Positions 62,763 to 64,000 of a stretch of 64,000 nt of DNA are shown in pieces. The notes under the pieces are model-generated. The model saw only the letters and a program-made list of their open reading frames with translations. It searched no databases and had not been told where the DNA came from. The first letter of the stretch is position 1; the number at the start of each line of letters is the position of its first letter. Source of the stretch: Chitinophaga pollutisoli (GTDB lineage Bacteria > Bacteroidota > Bacteroidia > Chitinophagales > Chitinophagaceae); contig NZ_CP149822.1 of NCBI RefSeq assembly GCF_038396755.1, forward strand, positions 2,418,001 through 2,482,000. Reading direction: 5' to 3'. A program made the position numbers and the translations under genes.

Positions 62763-63199
62763 GAAATACCATCCTGCAGATCATCTGCTTCCTGTTATGC
62801 ACGCTGTTCTTTTACGCGGCCGCCGCCAAGGCGCTGGACTTCGGGCAGTTTGTGGCCGACATCGCCAAATCGCCGCTCCTGGCCAACATTCCTCCGGCTG
62901 TAACCGGCGGGCTGACCATCGGCACGGAAGTAGCAGCGGCGCTCCTGGTGGCGCTGCCGCGGACCCGCAAGGCGGGTTTGTTCCTGTCCACGTTTCTTAT
63001 GCTTTGTTTTTCCCTTTACATGGGCATTTTATATTTCTTTTATACGAACATCCCCTGTTCCTGCGGGGGCATCCTCGGCCAGATGGGCTATCCCGCCCAT
63101 ATTGTGTTCAACATCGCTTTCACCCTTCTGGCATTTACGGGTATACTTCTACAACATTTTTCCCTATCTTACCCTTCCACAAAAACTACAGGTGCATGA
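62759..63199 (+). CDS. MauE/DoxX-like membrane protein
   Basis: 146 residues, four membrane segments. AAAAKALDFGQFVADI in the first loop and IPCSCGGILGQMGYPAHIVFN near the C-terminus (the CSCGG...H pattern of Bacteroidota MauE-type proteins). MauE is needed for disulfide-rich methylamine dehydrogenase maturation in methylotrophs, and related proteins handle periplasmic redox chemistry. Coupled by ATGA overlaps to the propeller gene before it and the DUF1080 gene after it. Confidence 0.75.
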   Translation: MRNTILQIICFLLCTLFFYAAAAKALDFGQFVADIAKSPLLANIPPAVTGGLTIGTEVAAALLVALPRTRKAGLFLSTFLMLCFSLYMGILYFFYTNIPCSCGGILGQMGYPAHIVFNIAFTLLAFTGILLQHFSLSYPSTKTTGA

Positions 63200-63804
63200 A
63201 AACAAAATTGATGACGCTGGCTGCCATCACCCTCCTTTCCGCGGGTACCGCTTTTGGGCAGAAAGCTCAGAAACTCTTCAACGGAAAGAACCTCGATGGC
63301 TGGAAGATCCACGGAACGGAAAAATGGTATGTAGAAAAAGGTGAACTCATCTGCGAAAGCGGTCCGGATAAAGCATACGGCTATCTCGCCACTGATAAGA
63401 CTTTCAAAGACTTCGAACTGACGGTGGATTTCAAGCAGGAAGCCGACGGCAACAGCGGCATCTTCTTCCACTCTTCCCTCGAAGGCACCAAAATCGCTGG
63501 CTGGCAGGCGGAAGTAGCGCCTCCGGGCCACAACAGCGGCGGCATTTACGAATCTTATGGCCGCGGCTGGCTCATCAAACCGGCGGCTGATAAGGATAAA
63601 GCGCTGAAAATGGGTGAATGGAACACGATGAAGATCGTGGTGAAAGGCGACCAGGTAACCACCTGGCTGAACGGCGTGGAAATGATCACCCTTAACGACG
63701 CGAAAATCGGCGCCAAAGGCGGCCAGATCGCCCTGCAGATCCACGATGGCGGCGGTATCAAGGTGCGTTGGAAAAACATTAAGGTAAAGGAGCTGAAAAG
63801 CTAA
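63196..63804 (+). CDS. DUF1080 (3-keto-disaccharide hydrolase-like) secreted protein
   Basis: 202 residues: signal peptide (1-21, cleaved after AFG) and one DUF1080 domain with LFNGKNLDGWKIHG, ELTVDFKQEADGNSGIFFHS, GGIYESYGRGW, GEWNTMKIVVKGDQVTTWLNG and GGQIALQIHDGG. DUF1080 is a concanavalin-like glycan-binding or hydrolytic fold, recently linked to 3-keto-glycoside hydrolysis. Its start overlaps the MauE stop, but the gene may also be functionally separate. Strong terminator follows. Confidence 0.87.
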   Translation: MKTKLMTLAAITLLSAGTAFGQKAQKLFNGKNLDGWKIHGTEKWYVEKGELICESGPDKAYGYLATDKTFKDFELTVDFKQEADGNSGIFFHSSLEGTKIAGWQAEVAPPGHNSGGIYESYGRGWLIKPAADKDKALKMGEWNTMKIVVKGDQVTTWLNGVEMITLNDAKIGAKGGQIALQIHDGGGIKVRWKNIKVKELKS

Positions 63805-63826
63805 GCTTTCCCTTGGAAAATAACAA

Positions 63827-63862
63827 AGCGGCCGCTCCTCCGGGAGCGGCCGCTCTTTTTTT
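63827..63862 (+). terminator. Terminator of the DUF1080 operon
   Basis: Perfect 12-base stem AGCGGCCGCTCC/GGGAGCGGCCGCT-type (63827-63854), 4-base loop, then a T run. Confidence 0.9.
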
Positions 63863-63882
63863 GGGGTAACGGCAATACAGTA

Positions 63883-64000
63883 TTATTCTCCCAACCATTT
63901 ACGGAAATCCGGGGCGCGAAGGCGGCTCACGATCACGTCTTCCTCCAGCGCGGGCTTCACCTGCACTTTGAGCTTGCCGTTGAACCAGGCCTGCACCTTG
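63883..64000 (-). CDS. LytTR-type DNA-binding protein, C-terminal end
   Basis: Only 38 residues lie inside the window (stop at 63883-63885). WFNGKLKVQVKPALEEDVIVSR, read in parts, then RLRAPDFRKWLG is the end of a LytTR DNA-binding domain as seen in many Bacteroidota response regulators. The N-terminal receiver part is outside. Probably a two-component response regulator. Confidence 0.65.
   Translation of the reverse strand, partial: KVQAWFNGKLKVQVKPALEEDVIVSRLRAPDFRKWLGE

Overview
The window reads as chromosomal DNA of a fairly GC-rich Bacteroidota bacterium, most likely a Chitinophaga-like member of the Chitinophagaceae. Reasons: many genes have the Bacteroidota promoter element TAnnTTTG, often with TTG or TTTG 19-22 bases further upstream. 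Shine-Dalgarno sites are scarce. Family markers include PorT and a type IX secretion sorting tail, SusC/FecA-like TonB receptors, an ECF sigma/FecR/DUF4249 set, short atpC next to atpD, DUF1501/DUF1800 proteins and a pheT - coiled coil - zapA - rny order. No rRNA, tRNA or CRISPR array was recognised.

Layout: 1-6 kb, the end of an LD-carboxypeptidase gene, an alpha/beta hydrolase beside a truncated relative, an unusual ThiF-like protein, a histidine kinase, then a low-GC stretch with a probable small RNA. 6-10 kb, yqgE, atpDC and a Tat-exported phosphoesterase. 10-15 kb, a MacA/FtsX-permease/TolC export operon without its ATPase. 15-26 kb, housekeeping genes (dnaX, pdhC, a GbsR-type regulator, engB, menG/ubiE, porT, pyrC). 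26-33.7 kb, a MutS-like ATPase, yifB/comM, an EF-G-like GTPase, an ABC exporter and DUF983. 33.7-38.8 kb, a probable zinc-handling locus whose two divergent promoters carry the same palindrome. 38.7-42 kb, a DUF1800/DUF1501 secreted pair. 42-48.6 kb, a thiolase and a sigma/FecR/TonB receptor/DUF4249 surface-signalling operon. 48.6-54.3 kb, pyrD, terC, rsmE, a MATE pump and dnaB. 54.3-60.8 kb, a DnaA-box cluster, pheT, a coiled-coil gene, a RES-Xre toxin-antitoxin pair, zapA and rny. 60.8-64 kb, two paralogous secreted four-cysteine peptides followed by a coupled propeller/MauE/DUF1080 operon and the end of a LytTR regulator.

Five conserved housekeeping genes (dnaX, pdhC, pyrD, rsmE, dnaB) are each interrupted by a one-base frame change at a homopolymer. 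Four need one added base. This looks like an assembly error pattern, although dnaX could be a genuine programmed slip. They are annotated here as single genes.

The most interesting items are: the zinc-type locus with its shared TGCAAC-N3-GTTGCA operator and a histidine-rich small gene that lacks a normal start codon; the tandem CCD-x5-C-x9-YGP-x7-C peptides beside a propeller/MauE operon; the DnaA-box cluster between dnaB and pheT; a structured small RNA near 4.2 kb; and a 42-base IS3-like palindrome with a TTG duplication inside the pyrC terminator loop.
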